Shown here piece after piece: positions 31,590 to 38,478 of a stretch of 40,771 nt of DNA (the first letter of the stretch is position 1; each line of letters starts with the position of its first letter). Below the pieces are notes generated by a model, which saw only the letters and a program-made list of their open reading frames with translations, ran no database searches and was not told the origin of the DNA. The position numbers and the translations under genes are program-made. This DNA comes from Parcubacteria group bacterium CG10_big_fil_rev_8_21_14_0_10_36_14 (GTDB lineage: Bacteria > Patescibacteriota > Patescibacteriia > GCA-002772895). The stretch spans positions 1 through 40,771 of the forward strand of contig PFCS01000040.1 in assembly GCA_002772895.1 (NCBI GenBank). The letters run 5' to 3'.

Positions 31590-32858
31590 TTATAGCAACT
31601 TTTGAAATCGTTTTTTGTCGTCAACTGGTCCAATAATTGTGAGCACCGCTTTTCTACTAAATATCATATCTGCGGCGCGTTTCACATCTTCAAGAGTAAC
31701 TGCCTGGATTTTATCCAAAACCTGTCGGGGAGTTTCTATCTTTCTATAAAACAGTTCCTGATTTCCGAAGAATTCTGCTACAGATGGAGAATCTTCAAGA
31801 CCAAGAGCAAATCGCCCCTCGAGCATATTTTTTCCTTTTTTTAATTCTTTTTTGGTAATTCCTTTTTGAAGAACTTTTTCAAATTCTCGCAAAATGCTTT
31901 TTACGGCTTGTTCAATTTTGTCCGGTGATACTCCGGCATAGGTAGCAAAAAATCCTGCGTCTACTGCTCTGTCATTATGGATGCCAACGGTATAACAAAG
32001 TCCTTGTTGTCCTCGGATTCTTAGAAAGAGGCGAGAACTCATACTGCCACCCAATACAATGGACAGAATACGGCTTGCAGACGATAGCTCATGTTTTGCA
32101 TGCATTGAAGGAAAACCGAGGATAAGATGGGCTTGTTGCGTATCTTGTGTGCGGATTGAAACAGTCCCTGGTTTGGCGCACAGCTTTTTGTCAAAACATT
32201 TCCATTCATACGCTCTTTTTTTCGGTTTGCTTGCAAAGTATTTTTCTAGAAGCAGTCGTGTGTTGTGCGGACTTGATATTTTTCCGGCAATACTTATTAC
32301 AATATTTCCATTGGCATAAAACCGAGCATGATATTCTACGAAATTTTTTTTCGTAAAGCGTTCGATATTTGCCACCGGTCCCAAAATTGCTCTACCCAAC
32401 GGCTGATTGCCAAAAAAAATTTCTTGCCAGTCTGTCCAAATTTGTGATCCGGGATTATCCAGTTTTCTTTTGATTTCTTGGATGATGACACTGCGTTCTT
32501 TATTAATCTCTGCTAGATCAAAGGGCGCATTGATAATCATATCAGAAAGAATATCAATAGCTTTTTCTACTTGTGAGCCGGCACATTGGATATGGTACGC
32601 TACTTCTTGGCGAGATGTGCCCCCATTGATTTCTGCGCCAATATTGTCAACGGCTTTTGCCACTGCTTCTGCACTGTTGTATTTCTTGCCACCCTTAAAG
32701 AACATATGCTCCTGAAAGTGCGCAAGCCCGTTTGTTTTTTCGTCCTCGCAACGTGAGCCGGCTTTTGCAAAAACTATAGCAGTAACAGCTTCTGTGGCTT
32801 CCATCGGAGTAAGAACTACTCGTATACCATTAGATAAGGTAGATTTTTCCGGAATCAT
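31590..32858 (-). CDS. M16-family (insulinase-like) zinc peptidase
   Basis: 422-residue M16B-type peptidase. The inverted zinc motif HFQEH is at 47-51, and the third ligand Glu128 (in VIIQEIKR) is exactly 77 residues after His51, matching the HxxEH-x76-E rule. The C-terminal half carries the second M16 domain (KPGTVSIRTQDTQQAHLILGF, ASRILSIVLGGSMSSRLFLRIRGQQGLCYTVG) with the R-(x)-QQGLCY substrate-binding motif. Such enzymes degrade peptides, often exported ones; there is no signal peptide. Start 32858 follows AAGGAG by about 7 bases. Own promoter and terminator. Confidence 0.95.
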   Translation of the reverse strand: MIPEKSTLSNGIRVVLTPMEATEAVTAIVFAKAGSRCEDEKTNGLAHFQEHMFFKGGKKYNSAEAVAKAVDNIGAEINGGTSRQEVAYHIQCAGSQVEKAIDILSDMIINAPFDLAEINKERSVIIQEIKRKLDNPGSQIWTDWQEIFFGNQPLGRAILGPVANIERFTKKNFVEYHARFYANGNIVISIAGKISSPHNTRLLLEKYFASKPKKRAYEWKCFDKKLCAKPGTVSIRTQDTQQAHLILGFPSMHAKHELSSASRILSIVLGGSMSSRLFLRIRGQQGLCYTVGIHNDRAVDAGFFATYAGVSPDKIEQAVKSILREFEKVLQKGITKKELKKGKNMLEGRFALGLEDSPSVAEFFGNQELFYRKIETPRQVLDKIQAVTLEDVKRAADMIFSRKAVLTIIGPVDDKKRFQKLL

Positions 32859-32891
32859 TTTGCCTCTCCTTTTTTCCAATGGTCTTTGTTT

Positions 32892-32920
32892 ACATTAGTA
32901 TATTTTTTTAAAATCGTCAA
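32892..32920 (-). promoter_or_regulatory. Promoter of the M16 peptidase gene
   Basis: On the minus strand TTGACG (32920-32915), 17 bp, TAATGT (32897-32892). Confidence 0.5.
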
Positions 32921-32944
32921 TTATTAAATATAAATAGAGGTATT

Positions 32945-32973
32945 TTGACCAAAGCTACATATTATTATACAAT
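32945..32973 (+). promoter_or_regulatory. Promoter of the YbaK-H1 fusion gene
   Basis: TTGACC (32945-32950), 17 bp, TACAAT (32968-32973). A start near 32980 gives a leader of about 80 nt. A second option, TTTACA (33027-33032) and TAATAT (33050-33055), would start at the ATG itself. Confidence 0.55.
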
Positions 32974-32996
32974 ATAAATATAAGATTAAATTAAAA

Positions 32997-33046
32997 TAAG
33001 CTTGGAGGGCAAGCTGTAAATTTTTCTTTACAGCCCATAGCTTGAG
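32997..33046 (+). other. Structured leader hairpin upstream of the YbaK-H1 gene
   Basis: CTGTAAA pairs with TTTACAG as the inner stem, GGG/CCC flank it, and AAGCT-TGG pairs with CCA-t-AGCTT outside. No T tract follows, so it is not a terminator; it could be a translation control element. Confidence 0.5.
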
Positions 33047-33059
33047 GCTTAATATTTTT

Positions 33060-33839
33060 ATGTCAATCCCAAAAAGTATACTTAATTATTTGAAAAAAAA
33101 TGATATTGAAGTACGAGTCGAGGGTCATAAAAAAGTTTTTACCGCCTATGATTTGGCAAAAACAATGGATGAAAAATTGAACAAAATCGGTAAGTCACTT
33201 CTCGTAAAAGTAGATGGTAAGCCATATTTGGTTTTGGTTCCCGGTCATTATCACTTGGATCTTGGAAAAATCAAAAAAGAACTAAAAGCGAAAAAAGTTG
33301 AGCTGGCTAATGAAAAAAGCGTTAGAAAATTATTAAATACAAAGCTTGGTGCACTTCACCCTTTTACCGGTATACACAAGGTAGAGCTTTTGCTTGATAA
33401 GGCACTTCTAAAATCTAAAGAGGTGATTATAAATGCCGGAAGTTTTACAGAAAGTTTGAGGATGAAGACAAAAGATTTGCATAAACTGGAAGACGCAAAA
33501 GTTGGAGAATTTGGTAAGATGGCGGTTCAAGCAGGAAAAAAAGCTGTAAAATCTGCACCAAAAAAAGTAAAAAAAGTGGTTAAGACAGTAAAGAAAGCCG
33601 GTGGAAAAATAAAAAAAGCTGTAAAAAGAGCATCATCCTCCAAGGCCGGAAAAATGGCAAAGAAAACCGTTAAAAAAGCTTATAAAAAAGCTCTTGGGAC
33701 AAAAGCTGGAAAAAAAACTGCAAAAAAAATAAAGAAAGCGGTTAAGAAAGTCAAAAAGACCGCAAAGAAAATTGCAAAAAAATCCCCGGTCAAAGTAAAT
33801 ATCAGCAAAGTTCCAGCAATCAAGAGGAGAAAGAGATAA
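33060..33839 (+). CDS. YbaK/ProX-type deacylase fused to a histone-H1-like tail
   Basis: 259 residues in two parts. Residues 1 to about 155 resemble YbaK/ProRS INS editing domains, which deacylate mischarged tRNAs (AYDLAKTMDEKLNKIGKSLLVKVDGKPYLVLVPGHYHLDLGKIKKEL, then ALHPFTGIHKVELLLDKALL and INAGSFTESLRM). Residues about 156-259 are nearly pure Lys/Ala/Val with few other residues (KKAVKSAPKKVKKVVKTVKK style), like the tail of histone H1 and bacterial H1-like proteins. Conserved Lys in KSLLVK is kept. The tail would bind RNA or DNA without specificity. scpA starts 16 bases later. Confidence 0.85.
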   Translation: MSIPKSILNYLKKNDIEVRVEGHKKVFTAYDLAKTMDEKLNKIGKSLLVKVDGKPYLVLVPGHYHLDLGKIKKELKAKKVELANEKSVRKLLNTKLGALHPFTGIHKVELLLDKALLKSKEVIINAGSFTESLRMKTKDLHKLEDAKVGEFGKMAVQAGKKAVKSAPKKVKKVVKTVKKAGGKIKKAVKRASSSKAGKMAKKTVKKAYKKALGTKAGKKTAKKIKKAVKKVKKTAKKIAKKSPVKVNISKVPAIKRRKR

Positions 33840-33855
33840 TTGTTGACTTTTAGCT

Positions 33856-34551
33856 ATGTATAATATAAAGCTGGAGCTGTTTGAGGGTCCTTTGGATCTT
33901 TTATTACAGCTTATAGAAAAGGAGGACTTGGATATAAACCAGATTTCGCTTGCCAAAATAGCAGACGAATATATTGATTATGTTGAACATCAAGAAAACA
34001 TACCCGCAGGCGACCTGGCGGATTTTTTATTAATTGCGTCAAAGCTTTTGTATATAAAATCAAAATCCTTGTTGCCGTATCTTGTTTGGGATGAGGCAGA
34101 AGAAGATGCCACTTCTTTGGAAGATCAGCTAAAGCTTTATAAAGAATTTGTAGAAGCATCACAAAAAATAGATTCTTTGTTAAAATATGGAAATTATTTA
34201 TTTTCCCGAGAGAGAGTCGTTATGCCAACCGGTTTTTATCCTCCAAAAAAATTAAAGGCTTTGGAACTGCGAACAATTTTTATGCAAATTTTGAACAGGA
34301 TTGAGCCGATGATACAAAAAGGCAAAGAAATAAAACAGCGGGTTGTATCCATAAAGCAGAAAATAGACGACTTGAAAATAATGATAGGCAAAAAAGCTAA
34401 ACTTGGTTTTAAGGAGTTCGTCGGAAAGGCGAAAAATAAAACAGAAGTTATCGTGAGTTTTTTGGCTTTATTGGAATTAATAAAACAAAAGATTATTAAT
34501 GTGTCGCAGGAGGAATTGTTTAAAGATATTACAATAAATAAAAACTTATGA
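33856..34551 (+). CDS. scpA: Segregation and condensation protein A
   Basis: 231-residue ScpA, the kleisin subunit that bridges the SMC ATPase in the bacterial condensin complex. MYNIKLELFEGPLDLLLQLIEKEDLDINQISLAKIADEYIDYVE is the typical N-terminus; LADFLLIASKLLYIKSKSLLP follows; the winged-helix C-terminus contains VIVSFLALLELIKQKIINVSQEELFKDI. Normal length. It overlaps scpB by 4 bases (ATGA), indicating coupled translation. Confidence 0.96.
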   Translation: MYNIKLELFEGPLDLLLQLIEKEDLDINQISLAKIADEYIDYVEHQENIPAGDLADFLLIASKLLYIKSKSLLPYLVWDEAEEDATSLEDQLKLYKEFVEASQKIDSLLKYGNYLFSRERVVMPTGFYPPKKLKALELRTIFMQILNRIEPMIQKGKEIKQRVVSIKQKIDDLKIMIGKKAKLGFKEFVGKAKNKTEVIVSFLALLELIKQKIINVSQEELFKDITINKNL

Positions 34552-35093
34552 ATATTAAATCAAAAATAGAAAGTTTATTGTTTGTTTCCGGAGCTCCTTT
34601 TGCGATTCATAAAATCGTAAAACTTTTGGATGCAAAAAAAGAAGATGTGGAAAAAGCAATTTTAGAATTGCAAAAAGAATATAAAGACGAAGGTCGCGGA
34701 ATACAGATTGCCGTGACAACCGATAAATATCAAATGATTACCAGTCCGGATAATTCTAAACTGGTTGAAGAATTTTTGAATCAAGAAGTTATTAGTGATT
34801 TGACCAGACCTCAGCTTGAAGCGCTGACAATTATTGCTTATCGTGGGCCTATTTCCAAAACCGAGCTGGAGCAAATAAGAGGAGTCAATTGTAGTTTAAT
34901 TTTGAGAAATCTTATGATAAGGGGATTGATAGAGATGGAAACAGATATTGGATTGGAAAAATATATTATTACTCACGAATTTTTAAAATTTTTAGGAGTT
35001 ACCAGCGTAAACGATTTGCCGAATTATGAAAAATTGAATAAAGATAAAAATCTGGAAGAATTATTGGAAAGAACGGAAGAAAAAAATAATTAA
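34548..35093 (+). CDS. scpB: Segregation and condensation protein B
   Basis: 181-residue ScpB, the winged-helix partner of ScpA in the SMC complex. MNIKSKIESLLFVSGAPFAIHKIVKLLDAKKEDVEKAILELQKEY, GRGIQIAVTTDKYQMITSPDNSKLVEEFL and LTRPQLEALTIIAYRGPISKTELEQIRGVNCSLILRNLMIRGLIE are diagnostic. It starts inside the scpA stop codon. Confidence 0.96.
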   Translation: MNIKSKIESLLFVSGAPFAIHKIVKLLDAKKEDVEKAILELQKEYKDEGRGIQIAVTTDKYQMITSPDNSKLVEEFLNQEVISDLTRPQLEALTIIAYRGPISKTELEQIRGVNCSLILRNLMIRGLIEMETDIGLEKYIITHEFLKFLGVTSVNDLPNYEKLNKDKNLEELLERTEEKNN

Positions 35094-35115
35094 ATTTGGA
35101 AACCGAAATTAGAGT

Positions 35116-36060
35116 ATGGAGTCTATCATAATTACAATCACCAGCCTACTATTATTATATAGCTCTTCTGGCGCTAATTTTAATCCTGAGAATATTATTA
35201 TAAAGGTAAGCGCGAGTGAGACTTACAAGTTTCCGTATCATCTTGCTCTAGCAAAGCCGATGAGCTTTCCGTATAGACTGCGCGGAGTGCCCAACTTTGA
35301 CGCAAATGATATTACAGCTGGCGGAGCTATTGTTGCCGATGAAGAAACTGGCAGGATTTTGTTTGAAAAAGATTCGTATGACAAAAAATCAATTGCTAGT
35401 TTGACTAAATTGATGACAGCTCTTGTCTGGTGGGAAGTTGACGGTGATTTGGAAAAAATAATAGAAATAAAAAGTGAGGATTATAGAGAAGGGGGAATAG
35501 CTTATTTTATTTCTGGAGAAAAAGTTCGGGTAAGAGACCTTCTCAATGCCGGACTTATCGCATCTTCCAACTCTGCCATGGCGGCGCTTGTAAGGAGTAC
35601 GGGAATAACAGAAGAAGATTTTGTTTCGTTGATGAATGAGAAAGCAGAGTCATTGGGCATGTATAATACTCGTTTCAAAGAACCAACCGGACTTGATTAT
35701 AAAAATATTTCTGTTGCATCCGACTTGTTTATTTTGGCGCGGGAAGTTTTTAAAAATCCTATTCTAGCTTCTATAACTCAAAAAGCATCATATTCTTTTA
35801 CGCCGATTGGAAAGGGCGCTACAAGAAATATCCAAAGTACGGATTGGCTTTTATCAGAAAAAAATTCCACTTTTCAGGTAGTGGGCGGAAAAACCGGATA
35901 TATTGAAGAGAGTAATTATAATTTTATATTAAAAGCGAGAAGCAATGAGGGAAAAAACGTTATCATTGTTTTATTAGGAAGCTCAGATAAGGGCACGCGG
36001 TTTGAAGAGGCAAAAAAATTGGTGAATTGGGTATTTAATAATTATGTCTGGAAAATATGA
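35116..36060 (+). CDS. D-alanyl-D-alanine carboxypeptidase (PBP5/DacA family)
   Basis: 314-residue serine DD-peptidase that trims peptidoglycan stems outside the membrane. The three active-site motifs are in place: S95-LT-K98, S150-S-N152 and K259-T-G261. A hydrophobic N-terminus (residues 2-17) acts as signal or anchor. The C-terminal PBP5-type beta domain is missing; the protein ends just after the catalytic domain, which points to a compact family form. No SD. Ends with TGA and a terminator 32 bases later. Confidence 0.94.
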   Translation: MESIIITITSLLLLYSSSGANFNPENIIIKVSASETYKFPYHLALAKPMSFPYRLRGVPNFDANDITAGGAIVADEETGRILFEKDSYDKKSIASLTKLMTALVWWEVDGDLEKIIEIKSEDYREGGIAYFISGEKVRVRDLLNAGLIASSNSAMAALVRSTGITEEDFVSLMNEKAESLGMYNTRFKEPTGLDYKNISVASDLFILAREVFKNPILASITQKASYSFTPIGKGATRNIQSTDWLLSEKNSTFQVVGGKTGYIEESNYNFILKARSNEGKNVIIVLLGSSDKGTRFEEAKKLVNWVFNNYVWKI

Positions 36061-36091
36061 TATTTCGTATCTAATATCTTGTATTTGGTAT

Positions 36092-36117
36092 AAATGCGCA
36101 AAAATAGCGTATTTTTT
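36092..36117 (+). terminator. Terminator after the DacA-like gene
   Basis: AAATGCGC (36092-36099) with GCGTATTT (36107-36114, one wobble pair), then T6. Confidence 0.78.
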
Positions 36118-36163
36118 GATATAATTTTTTTTGCTTATTTTAGGTAAGAATTAGCAAAAAAAC

Positions 36164-36192
36164 TTGACAGAAAGGTAAAAATGTGCTATATC
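36164..36192 (+). promoter_or_regulatory. Strong promoter of an orphan short transcript
   Basis: TTGACA (36164-36169), 17 bp, TGC-TATATC (36187-36192): a perfect -35 with an extended -10. Expected start near 36199. Confidence 0.72.
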
Positions 36193-36198
36193 GCTTTT

Positions 36199-36336
36199 TA
36201 GTACGTTCCAAATTGCCTTGAAAGCTTATCAAACGCGCGTTTGGACAATGATATCTCAAATGCGTTTTTGTTTGCTAAGGGGAGAGTTCACACATGTCTT
36301 ACCTCGACTTTACAAAAACAAAGTCGGGGCTTTTTT
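36199..36336 (+). ncRNA. Candidate small RNA, about 135 nt
   Basis: Runs from a strong promoter to a strong terminator with no ORF of useful size. Predicted pairings: TCCAAA (36207-36212) with TTTGGA (36240-36245), and a 12-bp palindrome AAACGCGCGTTT (36231-36242) that competes with it. It does not show the signatures of 6S RNA, SRP RNA, tmRNA, RNase P RNA or a tRNA as far as I can tell. The only ORF is 14 codons (ATG at 36294 after GGGGAG) and it reads into the terminator stem, so a tiny leader peptide is a possible alternative. Confidence 0.5.
36302..36336 (+). terminator. Terminator of the candidate small RNA
   Basis: CCTCGACTTT (36302-36311) with AAAGTCGGGG (36320-36329), an 8-nt loop, T6. 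Confidence 0.92.
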
Positions 36337-36363
36337 GATTTTTAGGCGATTTTAAGATAAGAT
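36335..36363 (+). promoter_or_regulatory. Promoter of the small-multidrug-export-like gene
   Basis: TTGATT (36335-36340) begins in the T tract of the previous terminator; 17 bp later TAAGAT (36358-36363). The ATG at 36370 is 6 bases after it, so a leaderless transcript is predicted. Confidence 0.55.
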
Positions 36364-36369
36364 GGATAT

Positions 36370-36837
36370 ATGTATAACAATGAGCTGACAACAATTCTTG
36401 TGGCAGCGGCGCCGATATCAGAACTTCGCGGAGCGATTCCGTTGGCTTTAGAAGTTTTTCATTTTAGTATTTTGAAAACATTGATATTGGCTTGGATTGG
36501 CAATTTTTTGCCGGTTCCTTTTATCCTTTATCTTTTGGGGCCGATAGAAAAGTTTCTTCGTCGATATAAAATATTTGATAGATTTTTTGATTGGCTTTTT
36601 CATCGCACCAAGCATAGATTTGAAGGAAAATATTTGAAATGGGGAGAGTTGGCGTTGGTGCTTTTTGTTGCCATTCCGCTTCCTGTAACCGGCGCATGGA
36701 CCGGTTCTGTGGCGGCATATCTTTTTGGTATTCCAAAAAAACGGGCAATATTTTTTGTTTTCTTGGGGATTTTGATTGCATCTTTGGTTGTTACTGCTTT
36801 GGACTTGGGGATTGTAAATGGAATAAAATTATTTTAG
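36370..36837 (+). CDS. Small multidrug export-like membrane protein (PF06695-like)
   Basis: 155-residue membrane protein of the COG2426 type (putative small multi-drug export protein). The family pattern is clear: AAAPISELRGAIPLAL near the N-terminus and IPLPVTGAWTGSVAAYLFGIPKKRAI in the second half, repeated halves each with two or three membrane segments. The transport role is an old annotation and unproven. The lipoprotein gene starts 1 base after the stop, so they are one transcript. Confidence 0.88.
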   Translation: MYNNELTTILVAAAPISELRGAIPLALEVFHFSILKTLILAWIGNFLPVPFILYLLGPIEKFLRRYKIFDRFFDWLFHRTKHRFEGKYLKWGELALVLFVAIPLPVTGAWTGSVAAYLFGIPKKRAIFFVFLGILIASLVVTALDLGIVNGIKLF

Positions 36838-36838
36838 A

Positions 36839-37336
36839 ATGAAAAAACTTTATTTTTTATTGATTTTATTTATTCTTTTTGGTGCCAGCTGTAAGAGAGA
36901 TGTGGCAATAGTTTTGGATTCTCCAGAAATTATACCTACTTTAGAAAAAACAGCAGAAACATTGAATTGGTCGGGAAGCGTTATGTCAAAAAATCCGTCT
37001 TCAGAGAATAATTATGGCAAGTCTTATCTTTTGAACGGTCCATCAAGAGAAAGTAAAGATCATCTATCGGTAGATTTTTCTTCTTTGGAAATATTGGAAT
37101 ATGGAACTAATGAATCTGCTAAATACAGTTTTTATAAAAACGAATGTTTTAAAGGAAAGGGGATACCGATTAAGATTGGTGGCGATAGCGTATGTTGTCT
37201 AAATAATATACAAGATGGATGGAGCTCTACTGTAATGCTGAGTGGGCATTACATTTTACGAGCTGTTGATTATTTTCATACAGATTGTTACGCAAAAAAA
37301 TATTTGGAAGAATTTTTTAAAAATTATATAGATTAG
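36839..37336 (+). CDS. Probable lipoprotein, unknown
   Basis: 165 residues. The signal peptide is MKKLYFLLILFILFGASC, with Cys18 after GAS as the likely lipidation site (the -3 residue is Gly rather than the favoured Leu, so the lipobox is non-ideal). Three further Cys are near the end (C108-like ECF, CC at GDSVCCL, DCY). Otherwise it has no recognised domain. It is co-transcribed with the export-like gene. Confidence 0.7.
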   Translation: MKKLYFLLILFILFGASCKRDVAIVLDSPEIIPTLEKTAETLNWSGSVMSKNPSSENNYGKSYLLNGPSRESKDHLSVDFSSLEILEYGTNESAKYSFYKNECFKGKGIPIKIGGDSVCCLNNIQDGWSSTVMLSGHYILRAVDYFHTDCYAKKYLEEFFKNYID

Positions 37337-37364
37337 AAAACAGCTTCTTGACAAAGCTGTTTTT
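37337..37364 (+). terminator. Terminator after the lipoprotein gene, loop holds TTGACA
   Basis: AAAACAGCTT (37337-37346) with AAGCTGTTTT (37354-37363). TTGACA (37348-37353) lies in the loop and is 17 bp from TGAGAT (37371-37376), a possible promoter of the next gene. Confidence 0.88.
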
Positions 37365-37405
37365 ATTTGGTGAGATGTTAGTAGTACATTGAAATGGAGA
37401 AAAAG

Positions 37406-37927
37406 ATGAATGCATTCTGGCGTTATCTGGAGAAAGAAAAAATCGGTTGGAAAAAGATTTTACTTTTTTTGTTTTTTTGGTTTTTTGTAATCCAGACGTT
37501 TATGTTTGTTTTCATCAATAGAGTTGTTGGATTTGACGTAAAGGTTGTAGGAATAAAAGTCATTTTTGTCATAATCTGCTCAGCATTGATAGAAGAAGCG
37601 TCTTTTCGGGTAATGCCATTTTATCTGTCGTATGAGCTTTTCAAAAAGCTAAAAAGTTATAAATGGGCAACCTTAATTAGTCTCTTTTTTATATCCGGTT
37701 TTGCTTTTGGATTTGTTCATAAGGTTTGGCTGGGTGCTTGTATCAAGGCTATTGTTGGTATTTTTTATGGAATTGTCTATCTAAAGTTGGAAGGAATTAA
37801 GGGAAAGATGGTAAAACCATTCATTATTCTCTCGCTCTTCCATATTATTCATAATATTTTTGTTGTTTCGTTATTTAATAGTCATTTCTCAATTATTTAC
37901 GGACAAAAAATAATCCCTGTTTTATAA
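37406..37927 (+). CDS. CPBP family intramembrane metalloprotease
   Basis: 173-residue CPBP (CaaX/Abi) family membrane protease with the three motifs in order: EEASFR (63-68) for EExxxR, FGFVH (101-105) for FxxxH, and HIIHN (146-150) for HxxxN. Five or so membrane segments. The substrate is unknown; members process peptides, give bacteriocin immunity, or are undefined. The start follows GGAG by about 6 bases; an ATG 12 bases upstream overlaps the SD. Its last 6 bases overlap the end of pth. Confidence 0.85.
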   Translation: MNAFWRYLEKEKIGWKKILLFLFFWFFVIQTFMFVFINRVVGFDVKVVGIKVIFVIICSALIEEASFRVMPFYLSYELFKKLKSYKWATLISLFFISGFAFGFVHKVWLGACIKAIVGIFYGIVYLKLEGIKGKMVKPFIILSLFHIIHNIFVVSLFNSHFSIIYGQKIIPVL

Positions 37928-37936
37928 CAGGGATTT
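37912..37936. terminator. Shared bidirectional terminator of the CPBP gene and pth
   Basis: AATCCCTGTT (37912-37921), TTAT loop, AACAGGGATT (37926-37935), with T tracts on both strands. The stop codons of both genes overlap in the loop region (37922-37927). Confidence 0.9.
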
Positions 37937-38434
37937 TATTTTTTCTAGTGATTTATTTAGTTCTTCAATTTCTTTTGGTTTGAATTTTTGCAGAACATAC
38001 GATTCTGGCGGAGTTTTTTCCGGTCTGCCAATACCAATACGGACGCGGTTAAAATCTTTAGTATTCAAAACATCCATAATTGATTGCACGCCATTGTGTC
38101 CTGCGCTTCCGCGGGCGAATGCTTCGCGAGTTTCTCCAAGCGCGATATCCATATCATCATGAAAAACAATAATATTTTCCGGTTTTATTTTATAAAATTT
38201 TGCAACAGCGAGAACTGCTTCGCCGGAATTGTTCATAAAGGTGATTGGTTTTGCCAGAATTATTTTTTCTTTTCCCAATTTTGTTTCCGCTATTTCTGCC
38301 TTCAGTTTTTTATTCAATTTAAAATTAGACGCATCAAGTTTTTCGCGTAAAAAACCAACCGCTAAAAAGCCGGCATTATGGTGTGTTTTATCATATTGTT
38401 TTCCAGGATTGCCAAGACCAATGATAAGTTTCAT
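37922..38434 (-). CDS. pth: Peptidyl-tRNA hydrolase
   Basis: 170-residue Pth, which releases tRNA from dropped-off peptidyl-tRNA. GLGNPGKQYDKTHHNAGF contains N9 and the catalytic His19; FMNNSG gives N68; FHDDMDIALG gives D93. GSAGHNGVQSIM, with its Asn, and FNRVRIGIGRP complete the set. Normal size (about 180-190) but slightly short at the C-terminus. Convergent with the CPBP gene; the stop codons overlap. Confidence 0.96.
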   Translation of the reverse strand: MKLIIGLGNPGKQYDKTHHNAGFLAVGFLREKLDASNFKLNKKLKAEIAETKLGKEKIILAKPITFMNNSGEAVLAVAKFYKIKPENIIVFHDDMDIALGETREAFARGSAGHNGVQSIMDVLNTKDFNRVRIGIGRPEKTPPESYVLQKFKPKEIEELNKSLEKIKSLL

Positions 38435-38478
38435 ATTTTTTTATTTATTTTTTTGATAGTTTATACTAAATACGAAAA

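Noticed and set aside
36199-36336. tRNA, 6S RNA, SRP RNA or tmRNA in the orphan transcript
   Set aside because: No T-loop GTTCRA motif, no SRP-type tetraloop domain, no tmRNA Ala-acceptor or tag ORF could be found by eye; it is left as an unclassified candidate.
37394-37405. Upstream ATG as start of the CPBP gene
   Set aside because: It overlaps the GGAG that serves the ATG at 37406 and has no SD of its own.
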